From positions 1 through 40,572 of the forward strand of contig JAQIBO010000311.1 in assembly GCA_027859055.1 (NCBI GenBank): DNA of 40,572 nucleotides. The letters are read 5' to 3'. Source of the stretch: Spirochaeta sp. Its GTDB lineage: Bacteria; Spirochaetota; Spirochaetia; DSM-27196; Alkalispirochaetaceae. Below the pieces are notes generated by a model. That model was given only the letters and a program-made list of their open reading frames with translations. It was not told the DNA's origin and made no database searches. The translations under genes were made by a program, and so were the position numbers. This document shows, one piece after another, positions 38,664-40,572 of this stretch; the first letter of the stretch is position 1, and every line of letters starts with the position of its first letter.

Positions 38664-39410
38664 ATGAACCGGAAGGAACGGCGGGGGAAGATCCTGATTG
38701 TGGAAGACGATCAGGCAATAGTTGATCTCATCAATCTGCATCTCACGGATGAGGGATATGAGACGTCGGTGACATCCGACGGCGCGGAGGCGATTTCCCG
38801 CGCAGCTTCCGGAGACATTGACCTGGTAATCCTGGACATCATGCTTCCGGGAATGGACGGACTGTCGATATGTCGCCATCTCAGGGGTGACAATAGCCAG
38901 GTGCCCATACTCATGCTGACCGCGCGGTCCGCGGAGATGGACAAGGTTGTAGGATTGGAGGTTGGCGCGGACGACTATATCACCAAACCGTTCAGCGTCA
39001 GGGAGCTTGTGGCGCGGGTACGGGCGCTTCTTCGCCGTGCCGGGACGGAGCATTCCGGGTATATCCATACCGACGGCGTGTCTTCCCGGAGGGTTGCGGA
39101 TATTGCAGCGCTCCACATTGATCTTGACCAAAGGCGGGTTTCCGTAGGCGGAAGGGAGGTGGAACTTACCGCCAAGGAGTTCAATCTCCTGGCGGTCCTG
39201 GCGGGGGAGCCCGGACGTGCATACAGCCGGGCCGAACTGCTGGAAATGGTCTGGGGATACCGGTATGAGGGGTACAACCATACGGTGAACAGTCACATTA
39301 ACCGTCTTCGGGGAAAGATAGAGAACGATCCGGCACACCCGGAGTTGATAGAGACGGTCTGGGGATACGGGTATCGTCTGTCTGACGGCAGATCGGCGGC
39401 AGCGAGGTGA
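38664..39410 (+). CDS. OmpR-family response regulator
   Basis: 248 residues. Receiver domain with the acidic pair in VEDD (14-16), phosphorylated D58 in VILDIM, T in LMLTAR and K in YITKPFS. The OmpR-type winged helix (~150-245) reads LTAKEFNLLAVLAGEPGRAYSR, WGYRYEGYNHTVNSHINRLRGKIE and VWGYGYRL. It is coupled to the downstream kinase gene by a GTGA overlap (39407-39410). The ATG at 38664 has a TATCTT box 6 nt before it and no Shine-Dalgarno. An in-frame TTG at 38637 is less likely. Confidence 0.94.
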   Translation: MNRKERRGKILIVEDDQAIVDLINLHLTDEGYETSVTSDGAEAISRAASGDIDLVILDIMLPGMDGLSICRHLRGDNSQVPILMLTARSAEMDKVVGLEVGADDYITKPFSVRELVARVRALLRRAGTEHSGYIHTDGVSSRRVADIAALHIDLDQRRVSVGGREVELTAKEFNLLAVLAGEPGRAYSRAELLEMVWGYRYEGYNHTVNSHINRLRGKIENDPAHPELIETVWGYGYRLSDGRSAAAR

Positions 39411-40459
39411 GTTTTTTTCGCAGTTTCTACGTCAGGCTTTCTCTGGTCTTTCTGGCCCTTATTCTGATACTGGCGGTTCTGCACGCCCGGATTGCCGCGA
39501 ATGTCTATGACCGGCAGCGTGAAGAGATTGATCAACGGGCATATGCGATGCTCGCGGCGGATATGGCGAAGGAAATTGAGCCGTATATAGGCGCCGGTGA
39601 GGAAGGTGACGGCGAAGCACTGGGGTCTGCCATTCATTACATGATGGTCCTGAATCCACTTATCGAGATTTATCTCATCTCCGGAAGCGGAGAGATCCTG
39701 TCATACTTTGCGGATACGTCAACGACGGTGCAGCTGGAACGGGTGGATATTGCACCGGTACGGGCCTTTCTTGGAAGGGATGATCCCTTTCCCATATACG
39801 GCGATGATCCCCGGCGACCAAACGAGGCTACCACCTTTTCGGCGGCACCCCTGAAGGTTCCCGGCGGAGGAGACGGATATGTCTATGTGGTGCTTCGCAG
39901 CAGTCTCTATGATTCAGCCCGGAGCGAGATTGAAGACGAGTATTTCCGGGCGGCGTTCCGGGAAAGTCTCTTCTATACCCTGCCGCTGGTAGCGCTCCTT
40001 GGTCTGCTGGTCTTCTTCCTCCTCACCTACAGGCTCCAGGGGCTGACCAATGTGGTCAGGGCTTTCGGGAACGGCGCGTATGATGTCCGGGCAACTGTGG
40101 CGTCCCGGGACGAAGTCGGTGAACTGGCTGCCAGTTTCAACTTCATGGCCCGGCAGATTGAATCCAGTGTGGAAGCCATAGAGCGGGCCGAACGGGAGCG
40201 TCGGGATCTGGTAGCCAATATTTCCCACGATCTGCGTACACCCCTGTCGTCGATACGGGGATATATAGAAACGCTGCTTCACCGGGAACCGTCCCTGAGT
40301 GCCGACGACCGGAAGAAATACCTGGAAATTTCCCTCTCCTCCGCGGAAGCTCTGGGCAGGCTGGTGGACGATCTCTTTGAGTTGTCCCGGCTGGAACGGG
40401 CCGGTCAGGGTATCAGCAGTGAGGTATTCTCCCTTTCTGAGCTGTGTCATGACACCTAA
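39407..40459 (+). pseudogene. Sensor histidine kinase truncated by insertion sequence
   Basis: The frame gives 350 residues: first helix (~10-28), extracytoplasmic sensor (~30-185), second helix (TLPLVALLGLLVFFLLTYRL, ~191-210), HAMP (~211-262), and the dimerisation helix with H274 in ANISHDLRTPL. It ends at SELCHDT followed by TAA, just where the ATPase domain (N, G1, G2 boxes) should begin, and the next sequence is an insertion-sequence end. The product cannot autophosphorylate, leaving the coupled response regulator without its kinase, unless the wild-type copy is present in part of the population. Start GTG at 39407. Confidence 0.88.
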
Positions 40460-40572
40460 TTTCCCGCCGGAAATTATACCTACACCGGCGGTGAGATCCC
40501 GAATGCGGCATAAATCTGTTTCTGCCGCTTGGTGAGGGGGAACGGAATACGGCGACCATCGACGATCTGCGT
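40450..40572 (-). mobile_element. Insertion sequence, 3' end only
   Basis: The sequence changes character at about 40447-40455, within the kinase gene. What follows is the 3' end of a transposase-like gene on the minus strand plus ~25 bp of terminal sequence with the hairpin AATTTCC-CGCC-GGAAATT (40458-40475), probably the transposase terminator. The exact terminal repeat and target duplication cannot be set without the other end, which lies outside the window. Confidence 0.6.
40480..40572 (-). CDS. Transposase-like C-terminus (partial)
   Basis: Only the last 30 residues are present: TQIVDGRRIPFPLTKRQKQI, then YAAFGISPPV and TAG. The pattern (VDGRRIP, LTxRQKxIxxAxGIxPP) resembles the C-terminus of IS1634/IS4-type transposases. 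Family assignment is tentative because the catalytic DDE part is outside the window. The stop at 40482-40480 is followed by the hairpin at 40458-40475. Confidence 0.5.
   Translation of the reverse strand, partial: TQIVDGRRIPFPLTKRQKQIYAAFGISPPV

Noticed and set aside
1..40572. CRISPR arrays, tRNA or rRNA genes
   Set aside because: No regularly spaced repeats and no tRNA- or rRNA-like sequence were noticed on reading; a tRNAscan-SE/Infernal run would settle it.

Overview
The window looks like chromosomal DNA of a moderately GC-rich, free-living bacterium, most likely a spirochaete (Spirochaetia). This is an inference. Two exported proteins carry mature N-termini of the AGGSQE / GAGQQE type that I know from spirochaetal binding proteins, and the gene content (BMP-type nucleoside ABC transporter, sugar ABC operons, many toxin-antitoxin pairs) fits. 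There is no rRNA or tRNA gene or phage to settle it, and no CRISPR array was seen.

Layout. 1-3.7 kb (minus strand): a sugar operon of two ABC permeases, an intracellular GH5 glycosidase and the start of a membrane sensor kinase, all translationally coupled. 4-8.4 kb: a probable metal-homeostasis island. A P1B-4 metal ATPase and a TrmB-family regulator diverge from a 15-bp-arm palindrome, followed by an exported Gly/Met/Trp-rich protein, a small membrane protein and an exported YHS-domain protein. 8.5-11.2 kb: an MFS transporter, a medium-chain oxidoreductase, and a Cro/CI-type regulator with a small membrane protein that carries an apparent 1-nt frameshift. 11.3-12.6 kb: intact MazEF and VapBC modules. 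13.1-21.8 kb: a purine-salvage block. A fused iron-sulfur/molybdopterin hydroxylase (xanthine dehydrogenase or aldehyde oxidoreductase type) and carbamate kinase converge on a four-gene BMP/nucleoside ABC transporter operon. Together they suggest uptake and oxidative breakdown of purines, with ATP recovered from carbamoyl phosphate.

21.8-24 kb is a graveyard of toxin-antitoxin debris around one intact RelE-type pair. 24-27.6 kb holds a SprA-like metallopeptidase, two small membrane proteins, a TetR/SDR operon and a homocysteine S-methyltransferase homologue. 27.8-33.7 kb mixes pseudogenes (MFS, chromate transporter) with a cupredoxin, two envelope proteins and a CoA-disulfide-reductase-type flavoprotein with two rhodanese domains. 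33.8-38.4 kb has two deletion-fused TA remnants (Phd/VapC, HigB/HigA), intact CcdAB and MazEF pairs, a DUF4386 pseudogene, and an NAD(P)-binding oxidoreductase divergent from its TetR regulator. 38.6-40.6 kb is an OmpR/EnvZ-type pair whose kinase is cut off by an insertion sequence at the right edge.

Two general patterns stand out. First, many genes (four intact antitoxins, a TetR regulator, a cupredoxin, and perhaps a response regulator and others) lack a Shine-Dalgarno sequence and have a recognisable -10 hexamer exactly 6 nt before the start codon, usually with a -35 at 17-18 bp. That is the geometry of leaderless mRNAs. The metabolic operons in the same window have strong GGAGG sites. Second, nearly every pseudogene shows clean internal deletions that join distant parts of a gene, or fuse toxin to antitoxin, rather than just scattered stops.
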